A stretch of 64,000 bases of DNA from assembly GCF_002563715.1 (NCBI RefSeq), contig NZ_PDJJ01000001.1, positions 3,782,001 to 3,846,000 of the forward strand, read 5' to 3'. Origin of the DNA: Isoptericola jiangsuensis. GTDB taxonomy: Bacteria; Actinomycetota; Actinomycetes; Actinomycetales; Cellulomonadaceae. This document shows, in pieces, positions 55,191 through 63,143 of this stretch. Position 1 is the stretch's first letter; the number at the start of each line of letters is the position of its first letter. The position numbers and the translations under genes are program-made. Below the pieces are notes generated by a model. It saw nothing but the letters and a program-made list of their open reading frames with translations, did not search any database and was not told the DNA's origin.

Positions 55191-55952
55191 ATGCCCGCAC
55201 GCGGTGACACCCCGGACGGCGCTCCGATCTGGATCGACCTGGGGACGGACGACCTGCCGGCCGCCGTCGCGTTCTACACGGCCCTGTTCGGCTGGGAGCA
55301 CGTGGACTTCGGCGAGGAGTTCGGCCATTACGGCCAGTTCCTCCTGCGCGGCGAGCCCGTGGCGGGCGTCGGCCCGCACCAGGTGACGGGGCAGCCCAGC
55401 GAGTGGGGCGTGTACCTCGCCGCGTCGGACGCGGACGCCGCCGTCACGGCCGTCATCGAGAACGGCGGGACGGTCGTCATGGGGCCGGACGACGTCCCCG
55501 GCCAGGGCCGCTGGGCCATGACGACCGACCCCACCGGCATCGGGCTGGCGTTCTGGCAGCCGCAGGAGCATCGCGGATTCGCCCGTGTCATGGAGGCGGG
55601 CGCACCCTGCTGGTTCGAGGTGTGGACCACCACCTACGACACGACCTGCGCGTTCTACCGCGACGCCGTCGGCTGGGACCTGCACGACGTGCCGGGCGAC
55701 GACGGGTTCCGGTACGCGACGAACGGGCCTCAGGAGTCCGCGACCGCCGGCATCTACGGCGTCGCCGACGACGAAGGGCCGAGCCGGTGGCTGGTCTACC
55801 TCGGCGCCGACGACGTCGACGCCGCGGCCTCCCGCGCCACCGAGCTGGGCGCCACCGTGCACGGCGAGCCGGTGGACACCCCGTACGGCCGACAGGTCGA
55901 CGTCACCGACCCGACCGGTGCCCCGTTCCGGCTCCTCGCCGCCCCGGCCTGA
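55191..55952 (+). CDS. Two-domain VOC (glyoxalase-fold) protein
   Basis: 253 residues. Two VOC modules lie in tandem: residues 1-120 (IWIDLGTDDLPAAVAFYTALFGW ... MTTDPTGIGLAFWQP) and 125-250 (CWFEVWTTTYDTTCAFYRDAVGW ... VDVTDPTGAPFRLL). The layout matches the CFP32/hydroxylase-like VOC proteins of actinobacteria, in which one chain makes the whole cup. Activity is unknown. GAGGAGG is the Shine-Dalgarno. The 20-bp array begins just after the stop. Confidence 0.82.
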   Translation: MPARGDTPDGAPIWIDLGTDDLPAAVAFYTALFGWEHVDFGEEFGHYGQFLLRGEPVAGVGPHQVTGQPSEWGVYLAASDADAAVTAVIENGGTVVMGPDDVPGQGRWAMTTDPTGIGLAFWQPQEHRGFARVMEAGAPCWFEVWTTTYDTTCAFYRDAVGWDLHDVPGDDGFRYATNGPQESATAGIYGVADDEGPSRWLVYLGADDVDAAASRATELGATVHGEPVDTPYGRQVDVTDPTGAPFRLLAAPA

Positions 55953-55974
55953 GCCCTGGGCGGCACCCAAACGT

Positions 55975-56043
55975 CGCGAGTCGGCGCGAGTTCCGCCGAG
56001 TGGGCGAACGGACGGTTCGCTCAGCGCACCACTGAGCGCTCCG
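55975..56043. repeat. Decayed, inverted 20-bp-type repeats
   Basis: GCGAGTCGGCGC at 55977 and GCCGAGTGGGCG nearby are imperfect copies of the array box in the opposite orientation to the following array. They suggest that the array was once flanked by an inverted partner, as at 62.6-63.1 kb. Confidence 0.45.
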
Positions 56044-56243
56044 ACGATGACTCGCGGAGATGTGCGCCGACTGAGCGTGATCCACGCTGACTGGACGAAT
56101 CGTGCGCTGACTCGCGATCGCCCGCGCTGACTCGCCGAGCCTTGCGCTGACTGGACGAATCCTGCGCTGACTGGGCGGATCGTGCGCTGACTGGGCGGAT
56201 CGTGCGCTGACTCGCGGAGATGTGCGCTGACTCGACGCGACCC
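56044..56243 (+). repeat. Ten-unit array with exact 20-bp period
   Basis: GCGCTGACT recurs at 56104, 56124, 56144, 56164, 56184, 56204 and 56224. Variant copies sit at 56044, 56064 and 56084, always in the same 20-bp phase. The following bases alternate between CGC and GG(A/G) forms. Two units (56164-56203 region) are almost identical. It lies between convergent genes, directly upstream of H6. Confidence 0.9.
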
Positions 56244-56270
56244 CGACACGTGACGCAACGGGGCACAAAG

Positions 56271-56370
56271 GTTCCGGGGTCGGTGGGGTGGCGCGTCGTC
56301 GTCAGACCCGAAGTGGAGGGCGCGCAGCGCCCGTGAACGCGACGGCGCGCCACCCCACCGACGCCGGAAC
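56271..56370 (+). repeat. Hairpin element H6 (type B core)
   Basis: Exactly 100 bp with 31-bp arms (56271-56301 and 56340-56370) showing two mismatches, one a wobble. The core 56302-56339 starts TCAGACCCGAAGTGGA, with inner stem GGGCGC-gca-GCGCCC, and ends GTGAACG. The end of its right arm is also the first unit of the next tandem repeat. Confidence 0.9.
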
Positions 56371-56415
56371 CGACCCACCGACCCCGGAACCGACCCACCG
56401 ACCCCGGAGCCGACC
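56356..56415. repeat. Three 20-bp tandem units overlapping the H6 arm
   Basis: CACCGACgCCGGAACCGACC is followed by two near-identical copies (one base change each). The first copy is formed by the outer end of the H6 right arm, so the repeat arose by duplication across the edge of the element. The unit length is again 20 bp although the sequence is unrelated to the GCGCTGACT box. Confidence 0.8.
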
Positions 56416-56440
56416 TGCCGACCGACACCGCGCGCAGCGA

Positions 56441-57241
56441 TCAGCCCGGCAACCCCAGCGCGGCAGCCGCCGCGGCGGCGACGTCGGGGTCGGTGATCTC
56501 GTAGCCGGAGTCCCCTCCACCACCGGGGCCGCCGTCGTCCGACACGACGCGCTTGGCGGACAGGTGGACGGCGTCGACGCCGCTGGCCCGCAGGGCGGGG
56601 ACGTCCTCGACGCGGACGCCGCCGCCGGCCATGATCTGCACGGCAGCGGCGAGCGGGCCGTGGGCGTGGTCGGCGCAGGCGCGGAGCCGGTCGAGACCGT
56701 CGACGCTGCGGGCGGCGCCTCCGGAGGTGAGCACGCGGGTCACGCCGGCGGCGGCGAGCGCGTCGAGGGCGGCCAGCGGGTCGGCGAGCTGGTCGAACGC
56801 GCGGTGGAAGGTCACCTCGAGGTTGGCGGCGGCTGCGACGAGCGCGCGCACGGCGGGCTCGTCGACGGTGCCGTCGGGGCGCAGGGCTCCGACGACGACG
56901 CCGTGCGCGCCGGCGGCGACGGCAGCGGCGACCTCCCGGACCTGGACGTCGAGCTCGCCGTCGACGAGCACGAACCCGCCGGTGCGGGGCCGGACGAGGA
57001 CGTGCACCTCGACGGGGTTGCCGGCGGTGGGGGCGGCGGCCTGGGCGACGGCCGCGGCGAGGAGGCCGGGTCCGGGCGTCATCCCGCCGGTAGCGCCGAG
57101 GGCCGCGCAGAGCTCGACCCGGCGTGCCCCGACGCGCGCCGCGACGTCGACACCGGCGACGTCCTGCACCGCCAGCTCGAGGACGGGCGCGGCGACGCCC
57201 GCCGGTGCGGGGGCACCGGCGGGCGTGGTGAGGTCGCGCAT
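56441..57241 (-). CDS. cutC: CutC family protein
   Basis: 266 residues from ATG 57241. CutC TIM-barrel motifs: LELAVQDVAGVDVAARVGARRVELC, VEVHVLVRPRTGGFV, GAHGVVVGALRPDGTVD, LEVTFHRAFDQLADPL and VTRVLTSGGAARSVDG. CutC was tied to copper homeostasis, but its biochemical activity is not settled. A Gly/Asp-rich loop (SDDGGPGGGGDSG) is inserted near the C-terminus. The ATG overlaps the ppc stop (TGATG), so it is co-translated with ppc and not with the copper module at 17.7 kb. Confidence 0.85.
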   Translation of the reverse strand: MRDLTTPAGAPAPAGVAAPVLELAVQDVAGVDVAARVGARRVELCAALGATGGMTPGPGLLAAAVAQAAAPTAGNPVEVHVLVRPRTGGFVLVDGELDVQVREVAAAVAAGAHGVVVGALRPDGTVDEPAVRALVAAAANLEVTFHRAFDQLADPLAALDALAAAGVTRVLTSGGAARSVDGLDRLRACADHAHGPLAAAVQIMAGGGVRVEDVPALRASGVDAVHLSAKRVVSDDGGPGGGGDSGYEITDPDVAAAAAAALGLPG

Positions 57242-59964
57242 CAGCCCGTGTTCTGCAGGCCGGCGGACACACCGTTGACGGTGAGGAGCAGCAGGTGCTG
57301 CCAGCGGTCCTTGTACCCGCCGTCGACCCACTCGCCGTCGGCCACGGTGAGGCCTTCGCTGACGCCCTGGGTGCGCAGGGCGCGCAGCGCCCGGACCTGG
57401 AGCAGCGAGAGGGCGTCCACGTAGGGCGAGCGGAGCTGGACGGCGCGGCCGAGCACGCGGCGGCTGGCCAAGGGCCATCCGTTGCCGGTGATCTTGAGGA
57501 CCCACTCGCGGGTGAGGCGGAGCTCGTCGAGCACCATCTGCGCGAGGTCGTCCCGGTCGCCGAGCGCGAGGTACTGCTCCGCGATCCGCTCGTCCGTCTT
57601 GGCGAGGGACATCTCGATGTTGTCGAGGAGCGTGGCGAACAGCGGCCACTCGGTGTACGCGGCGCGCAGCACGTCGAGGTCGCCGAACTCGCGCAGCGCC
57701 GTGCCGAGGCCGAACCAGCCGGCGAGGTTGATGCGGGCCTGCGACCAGGAGAACACCCAGGGGATGGCCCGCAGGTCGTCGAGCGAGTTCACCGAGAGGC
57801 CGCGCTTGGCGGGGCGCGACCCGATCGGGAGCAGGCCGACCTCCTCCAGGGGCGTCACCTGTGCGAACCACTGCGGGAAGCCCTCGGACTTCACCAGGGC
57901 GTGGAACCGGGCGCGCGACGTCGCGTCGAGCGACGCGGCGAGGGGCGCGAACCGCTCCGCCGTGGTCGCGTTGCGCTTCTCCGTGGACGGCGCGGACGCG
58001 AGGAGCGTCGCCGCGGCGACCTGCTCGATGTGCCGGGCCGCGATCGTCGGGTCGCCGTAGCGGGCGAGGATGACCTCGCCCTGCTCGGTGAGCTTGAACC
58101 GGCCGTCCACCGAGTGCGGGGGCTGCGCGAGGACCGCACGGTTCGCGGGGCCGCCGCCGCGCCCGAGGGCGCCGCCGCGTCCGTGGAACTGCGTGAGCGT
58201 GATGTCGTGGCGGGCCGCCCACTGCGCGATGCGGGACTGCGCGGAGTGCAGGGCGAGCGTCGCGGCGACGGGGCCGACGTCCTTGGAGGAGTCGGAGTAG
58301 CCGAGCATGACCTCGACGCGGCGGCCGTTCTCCGCGAGGCGGCGCTGCACCTGCGGCATCTCGAGCATCGCCTCGAGGATCTCCACCGAGTTCTCGAGGT
58401 CCGCGAAGGTCTCGAACAGCGGGACGGCGTCCACGACGGGGACGTCGTCGCTGCCCTCGAACGCGAGCTCGGCGAGCTGGTAGACCGCCGCCAGGTGCTC
58501 GGGCGCCTGCGTGAACGACACGATGTAGCGGCGGGCCGCGCGGACGCCGAACCGCTTCTGCACGGCGCCGAGCGCGCGGTACGTGTCCAGCACCTCGCGG
58601 GTGCGGTCGGACAGGTCGCCGTGGACGCCCTTCTCCTCGATCTCGGCGAGGGCGGCGGCGTGCACCTGCGAGTGCTGGCGCACCTCGATCTCGGCCAGGT
58701 GGAACCCGAAGGTCTCCACCTGCCACACGAGTCGCTGCAGGTCGCCGTACGCGGCACGGGGCGCGCCCGCGTCGATGAGGGAGCGCTGCACGACGCGCAG
58801 GTCGGCCTCGAGCTCCTCGGGGTTCGTGTACGCGAGGTCGGCGTCGCGGGTGCGGGTCGCGCGGACGCGGCCGGCGATCGCGAGGACGGCGGCGCGGTGC
58901 GGCTCGTTCGGGGACTCGGAGGCGGCCTGCGCCGCGAGCTCGTCGGAGAGCTGGCGCATCTTCTGCCACAGCGCCCGCAGCTCGCCGGACGCCGGGGTGC
59001 TCGCCTCCTCGAGGGTGAGCTTGCGGCCGGTGGCGCGCGTCGCGTTCTCGAGCGCGGTGAGCGCGTGCTCCGCGGCCAGCGTCGCGGCCTGCCGCGTCAC
59101 CTCCGCCGTGACGTTCGGGTTGCCGTCGCGGTCGCCGCCGATCCACGACCCGAGGAAGACGAACGGCTTCGCGAGCGGTGCCCGGCGTCCGGCCTCGTCG
59201 TCCAGCAGCCAGTCGTCCAGGCGGCGGTACACCTCGGGGAACGTCTCGAACAGCGTCGCGTCGAACACGCCCATCGCCGTCTTGACCTCGTCGAGGACCG
59301 TCGGCTTGTTGGCGCGGATCGGGGACGTGCGCCACATCGTGTCGATCTCCGCCAGGAGGCGGCGCTCGTTCTCCGTGCGGGACGTCCCGCCCAGGTGCAT
59401 CGTGTCGCGCTCCGCGAGGAGCGACGAGACGCGCCGCACCGCGCCGGACACGGCACGACGCCGCGCCTCCGTCGGGTGCGCCGTCAGCACGGGACGGAAC
59501 TCCAGCTCGCCGAGACGGCGCAGGGCCTCGTCCCGGCCGACCTCCTCCGCGAGCTGCGTGAACGCCGCCGGCAGGGACTCCTCGATCGCGGCGCCCGCCT
59601 CCGACTCCCGCTGCCGCAGGACCCGCACGCGGTGGTACTCCTCCGCGAGGTTCGCGAGGTGGAAGTAGCAGGTGAACGCGCGCGCGACCTGCTCGGCCCG
59701 CTCCAGGGAGAAGCCCGCGACGACGTCCGCGGCCTCCGCCAGCGCGACGCCGCCGTCCTCCACGCCGTACGCGCGGATCGTCAGCTCACGCAGGTGCTCG
59801 ACGTCGTCGAGCAGGTCCTGGCCGCCGGACTCCCGCAGGACGCTGCCCAGGAGACCGCCGAGGAGGCGGATGTCCTCGCGCAACGGGTCGGGCATCTCGT
59901 GACGGGCGACCACACGCTCGATCGCGCCCGTGCTCGGGCTGTGCTGTCCGTTGTTGTCGGTCAC
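57241..59964 (-). CDS. ppc: Phosphoenolpyruvate carboxylase
   Basis: 907 residues, full length for bacterial PEPC. VLTAHPTEARRRAV holds the catalytic His, GSWIGGDRDGNPNVTAEV follows, VEVMLGYSDSSKDVG is the second catalytic block, and FHGRGGALGRGGGPANRAV is the glycine-rich loop. The C-terminal end ...LLLTVNGVSAGLQNTG contains the conserved terminal NTG. It carboxylates PEP with bicarbonate to oxaloacetate, replenishing the TCA cycle. GTG 59964 follows TACCCT (59977-59972) by 7 nt, indicating a leaderless start. Confidence 0.95.
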   Translation of the reverse strand: MTDNNGQHSPSTGAIERVVARHEMPDPLREDIRLLGGLLGSVLRESGGQDLLDDVEHLRELTIRAYGVEDGGVALAEAADVVAGFSLERAEQVARAFTCYFHLANLAEEYHRVRVLRQRESEAGAAIEESLPAAFTQLAEEVGRDEALRRLGELEFRPVLTAHPTEARRRAVSGAVRRVSSLLAERDTMHLGGTSRTENERRLLAEIDTMWRTSPIRANKPTVLDEVKTAMGVFDATLFETFPEVYRRLDDWLLDDEAGRRAPLAKPFVFLGSWIGGDRDGNPNVTAEVTRQAATLAAEHALTALENATRATGRKLTLEEASTPASGELRALWQKMRQLSDELAAQAASESPNEPHRAAVLAIAGRVRATRTRDADLAYTNPEELEADLRVVQRSLIDAGAPRAAYGDLQRLVWQVETFGFHLAEIEVRQHSQVHAAALAEIEEKGVHGDLSDRTREVLDTYRALGAVQKRFGVRAARRYIVSFTQAPEHLAAVYQLAELAFEGSDDVPVVDAVPLFETFADLENSVEILEAMLEMPQVQRRLAENGRRVEVMLGYSDSSKDVGPVAATLALHSAQSRIAQWAARHDITLTQFHGRGGALGRGGGPANRAVLAQPPHSVDGRFKLTEQGEVILARYGDPTIAARHIEQVAAATLLASAPSTEKRNATTAERFAPLAASLDATSRARFHALVKSEGFPQWFAQVTPLEEVGLLPIGSRPAKRGLSVNSLDDLRAIPWVFSWSQARINLAGWFGLGTALREFGDLDVLRAAYTEWPLFATLLDNIEMSLAKTDERIAEQYLALGDRDDLAQMVLDELRLTREWVLKITGNGWPLASRRVLGRAVQLRSPYVDALSLLQVRALRALRTQGVSEGLTVADGEWVDGGYKDRWQHLLLLTVNGVSAGLQNTG

Positions 59965-60042
59965 GCACCCGAGGGTAAGCCGAACCGCCCTGGAGAAGAA
60001 GTTTGCGTCCGGGGTACGGTCACCTGACCATCCCCTGACAGG

Positions 60043-60867
60043 TCACGCGGGGTACGCGCCCTGCCACACGGTGTCGAACGGGGTACGGGCAACGACCCGC
60101 GCCTCGATGCCCGTCGTGACGACGTCCTTCGCGGTCCGCACGGCGTCCGGGACGTCCGCGCCCTTCGCGAGCTCCGCCGTGATCGCGGCCGCGAACGTGC
60201 AGCCCGCGCCCGACACCCGCTCCTCGCCGATCTTCGGCGCCGACAGCACCGTGACGTCCGTCCCGTCGAACACGACGTCGACGGCGTCCGGCCCCGGCAG
60301 CTCCGCGCCGCCCTTCGCGACGACGTACCGCGGACCCGCGGTCGAGTCGAGCTGCGCGTGGATGCGGCGGGCCGCCTCGATCAGGTCCTCGACCGACAGG
60401 ATGCGGTCCATCCCGGCGAGGGTGCGCGCCTCGAACAGGTTCGGCGTCACCACGGTCGCCAGCGGCAGCACCTGCTCGCGCAGCGCCGTGTCCGTGTCCA
60501 GCGCGGCGCCCGGCTCCTGCCCCTTGCAGATCAGCACCGGGTCGAGCACGACGTGCCGCCACGGCTGAGCCGCGAGGGACCGCGCCACGACGTCCACCGT
60601 CGCGGGCGTGCCCAGCATCCCGATCTTCACGACGTCGAGGTCGTGGGTGGCCGTCGCCGCCTCGATCTGGTCGGCGATCACCTGCGGGTCCACCGGGACG
60701 AACCGGTGCCCCCAGTCGTTCTTCGGGTCGAACGACACGATGCAGGTCAGCGTCCCGACGCCGTACGCGCCGAGCTGCTGGAACGTCTTCAGGTCGGCCT
60801 GGATGCCGGCGCCACCGGTCGCCTCGGAACCGGCGACGACGTACGCGAGCGGAGGAGTGCTGGGCAT
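60043..60867 (-). CDS. Pyridoxal/HMP kinase of PdxK-ThiD family
   Basis: 274 residues, ribokinase superfamily. VVAGSEATGGAGIQADLKTFQQLGAYGVG is the substrate-binding start, IVSFDPKNDWGH resembles the Bacillus-type PdxK, VLDPVLICKGQEPG and VVTPNLFEARTLAGM follow, and VSGAGCTFAAAI is the ATP/anion-hole motif. The DPKNDW block favours a pyridoxine/pyridoxal kinase over the classic ThiD, but the families overlap and both activities occur. TAGGCT (60879-60874) ends 6 nt before the ATG. No thiamine genes or TPP riboswitch are near. Confidence 0.82.
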   Translation of the reverse strand: MPSTPPLAYVVAGSEATGGAGIQADLKTFQQLGAYGVGTLTCIVSFDPKNDWGHRFVPVDPQVIADQIEAATATHDLDVVKIGMLGTPATVDVVARSLAAQPWRHVVLDPVLICKGQEPGAALDTDTALREQVLPLATVVTPNLFEARTLAGMDRILSVEDLIEAARRIHAQLDSTAGPRYVVAKGGAELPGPDAVDVVFDGTDVTVLSAPKIGEERVSGAGCTFAAAITAELAKGADVPDAVRTAKDVVTTGIEARVVARTPFDTVWQGAYPA

Positions 60868-60989
60868 GGGGAAAGCCTACGCGCGCGGCGCGGTGCTCCC
60901 GTTCCCCGTCCGACGGCGGCGGGCCCGTTCGCGCCGTGCGGTCGGTGAGCGTGCGTCGCCGCACGACGCCGGTCCGGCGTCCGGGCCGG

Positions 60990-61439
60990 TCAGATCGTCC
61001 CGAGGACCCGCGCGCGGGCGGCGTCGCGCTCCACCGTCGTGATGGTGCCCGCCTCGTACAGGCGGTCCACCTCGGCGAGCCGGTCCTCCACGGACCGTGG
61101 CGGCGTCGACGCGGGACCCGCCGCGGGGGCGGGCGGACCGGCGATCGGCGGTCCACCGGTCCCGGGTTCGGCCGTCATGCCGGTGCGCTGCATGTACCTG
61201 ATCTGCAGGTCCGTCGTCGGGTCGAGCGGATCGATCCCCGCGTCGCGCAGCTTGCGGGCCCGCCTCAGCGACATGACGACGCCGAAGACCGCGAAGGCCA
61301 CGACCAGCACCACGACGATGCCGAAGAACGAGCCGAAGGCGCCGAACGTCGGCTCCGCGAACATCGGGTCGTCGAAGACGACCTCGCCACCCGGGCCGCC
61401 GCCCGAGAGGTACTCGTCCAGGAGGTCCGAGGGTTCCAC
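60990..61439 (-). CDS. SHOCT-domain membrane protein
   Basis: 149 residues. One membrane helix (FFGIVVVLVVAFAVFGVVM) separates an acidic exported start from a cytoplasmic part with a Gly/Pro-rich linker (about 90-115) and a C-terminal SHOCT motif (RLAEVDRLYEAGTITTVERDAARARVLGTI). It is the downstream partner of the smaller SHOCT gene, 10 bp away. Confidence 0.72.
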   Translation of the reverse strand: MEPSDLLDEYLSGGGPGGEVVFDDPMFAEPTFGAFGSFFGIVVVLVVAFAVFGVVMSLRRARKLRDAGIDPLDPTTDLQIRYMQRTGMTAEPGTGGPPIAGPPAPAAGPASTPPRSVEDRLAEVDRLYEAGTITTVERDAARARVLGTI

Positions 61440-61449
61440 GGCAGCCCCC

Positions 61450-61707
61450 TCAGACCGTGCCGAGCAGGCGGGCCCGGGCCGCGCCGCGCTCGTCGTCGGT
61501 GATCCGCCCGGCGGCGTGCAGCCAGTCCAGGTGCTCCAGCCGCTGCTCCAGCAGACCCGGACGGTCCGTCGGCTCGGCCGGCGCCGTGGGGCGCGCGCCC
61601 CGGGACAACGTCGCGGCGATCACCACGACGGCGACCGCCGTCACCACCGGCACCAAAGCCTCCAGGACGACGGCGAGCATCATCCCGGAACCAGCCCACG
61701 CCATCAT
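61450..61707 (-). CDS. Small SHOCT-domain membrane protein
   Basis: 85 residues from ATG 61707, with GTGGAGG six bases upstream. One helix (AVVLEALVPVVTAVAVVVIA) is followed by RLEHLDWLHAAGRITDDERGAARARLLGTV. The end matches that of the next gene (ARARVLGTI), so the pair arose by duplication of the SHOCT end. The open frame runs back to 62493 through nfo antisense and is not coding there. Confidence 0.7.
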   Translation of the reverse strand: MMAWAGSGMMLAVVLEALVPVVTAVAVVVIAATLSRGARPTAPAEPTDRPGLLEQRLEHLDWLHAAGRITDDERGAARARLLGTV

Positions 61708-61839
61708 GTACGACCTCCACCCGTCGAGAGCCGCAAAGTAGCAGGCCACGTCCCCTCCGGGCACGCCCCTTGAGGTTCCTCGGAGCAACCCGTCGGGACG
61801 CGACCCGCGGGCGTGGGTGGCGCCACCTAGGCTGGCGGC

Positions 61840-62625
61840 ATGAGCGTGCAGATCGGTGCCCACGTGTCCCTGGACGACGCCGTCGCCGACGCCGGCCGGC
61901 TCGGGGCCGACGTCGTCCAGGTGTTCGTCTCCGACCCGCAGTCGTGGAAGGTGCCGCCCCTGGAGTACCCGGGCGGCGCGGACGCGTTCCGGGCGGACGT
62001 CGCCGCGGCGGGGATCGACGTGTACGTGCACGCCCCGTACGTCATCAACGTGGCGTCCCCCAACAACCGCATCCGCATCCCCAGCCGCAAGCTGCTGCAG
62101 CAGGTCATGACGCGGGCGGGCGAGATCGGCGCGAAGGGCGTCGTGGTGCACGGCGGTCACGTCACCGCGAAGGACGACCCCGCGACCGGGTTCGACAACT
62201 GGCGCAAGGCGATCGACGCCCTCGAGACGGACGTGCCCGTGCTGGTGGAGAACACCGCGGGCGGCGACTTCTCCATGGCGCGCCGCCTGGACCGCATCGA
62301 GCAGCTCTGGGCCGCGATCCAGCAGGCCGACGGCGGCTCCGACGTCGGCTTCACCCTGGACACGTGCCACGCGTGGGCCGGCGGCATCGACCTCGCCACC
62401 GCCGTCGCGGACGTCCGCGCCATCACAGGCCGCATCGACCTGGTGCACGCCAACGACTCCCGCGACGCCGCGGGGTCGGGCGCCGACCGCCACACCAACT
62501 TCGGCGTCGGCGAGATCCCGGACGACCTGCTCGTCGGCGTCGTCCGTGACGCCGGCGCGCCCGTCATCTGCGAGACCAAGGGCGACGTCGCCACGGACAT
62601 CACCTGGCTGCGCGACCGTCTCTGA
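61840..62625 (+). CDS. nfo: Deoxyribonuclease IV (AP endonuclease)
   Basis: 261 residues, TIM-barrel AP endonuclease family 2. IGAHVSLDDAVADAGRLGADVVQVFVSDPQSW, YVHAPYVINVASPN, VVVHGGHVTAKDD, VLVENTAGGDF, FTLDTCHAWAGG, VHANDSRDAAGSGADRHTNFG and ICETKGD carry the zinc ligands in the expected order. It cleaves 5' to abasic sites in base excision repair. It is slightly shorter than E. coli Nfo (285). TAGGCT (61828-61833) ends 6 nt before the ATG. Confidence 0.93.
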   Translation: MSVQIGAHVSLDDAVADAGRLGADVVQVFVSDPQSWKVPPLEYPGGADAFRADVAAAGIDVYVHAPYVINVASPNNRIRIPSRKLLQQVMTRAGEIGAKGVVVHGGHVTAKDDPATGFDNWRKAIDALETDVPVLVENTAGGDFSMARRLDRIEQLWAAIQQADGGSDVGFTLDTCHAWAGGIDLATAVADVRAITGRIDLVHANDSRDAAGSGADRHTNFGVGEIPDDLLVGVVRDAGAPVICETKGDVATDITWLRDRL

Positions 62626-62642
62626 GCAGACCAGGCACCACC

Positions 62643-62722
62643 GCGACTCAGCGCAACTTCCCGCGACTCAGCGCATACCTGCGCGACTCAGCGCACGCCG
62701 GCGCGACTCAGCACAGGATCCC
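62643..62722 (+). repeat. Four-unit 20-bp-period array, left side of H7
   Basis: GCGACTCAGC recurs at 62643, 62663, 62683 and 62703 with the full GCGACTCAGCGCA box in the first three. It is the reverse orientation of the units to the right of H7. The box differs by one base from the array at 52.5 kb (ACTCA for AGTCA). Confidence 0.88.
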
Positions 62723-62756
62723 GGACGCCTGCCGTGAAGACGCGACAACCTCCACG

Positions 62757-62860
62757 ACTGTGCGAGTCGGCGCCCTCTGCGGGAGCCGGCGCGACGAGCG
62801 CCGACGCGGCGCGCGGCTCGAGGACCCGGCGCGACCGGGACACGGCGCGGCGCCGCTCCA
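62757..62860. repeat. Decayed 20-bp periodic repeats
   Basis: GGCGC is found at 62769, 62788, 62808, 62828 and 62849, spacing 19-21 bp. The first unit still reads GCGAGTCGGCGC. It looks like an older array drifting toward random sequence, continuous in phase with the intact units to its left. Confidence 0.5.
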
Positions 62861-62950
62861 CGCGAACCGGATCGGCGCGCCCACCGTCCCGCGACACCAT
62901 CCGACGCCGAGGCCTGGCACTCCGAGGTCCGCACCTCGGATCCCGACGAC

Positions 62951-63050
62951 GAAGGACGCCGGAGGTCGCCGCGCGTCGTCGTCCGACCCGAAGTGGAGGG
63001 CGCCCTGCGCCCGTGAACGCGACGACGCGCGGCGTCCTCCGACGTCCGGC
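62951..63050 (+). repeat. Hairpin element H7 (type B core)
   Basis: Exactly 100 bp with 31-bp arms (62951-62981 and 63020-63050) showing about four mismatches. The core 62982-63019 starts TCCGACCCGAAGTGGA, with inner stem GGGCGC-cct-GCGCCC, and ends GTGAACG. It sits between convergent genes and between two arrays of opposite orientation. Confidence 0.85.
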
Positions 63051-63060
63051 ACCTGAAAGC

Positions 63061-63132
63061 GCGCTGACTCGCGCCGCCTTGCGCTGACTCGCCGGAAGTC
63101 GCGCTGACTCGCGGGACGCCGCGCCGGGTCGC
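63061..63132 (+). repeat. 20-bp-period array, right side of H7
   Basis: GCGCTGACTCGC at 63061, 63081 and 63101, and a drifted GCGCCGGGTCGC at 63121, keep the 20-bp phase. The last unit ends 11 bp before the stop codon of the response regulator. Confidence 0.85.
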
Positions 63133-63143
63133 GGCGGCGGGCG

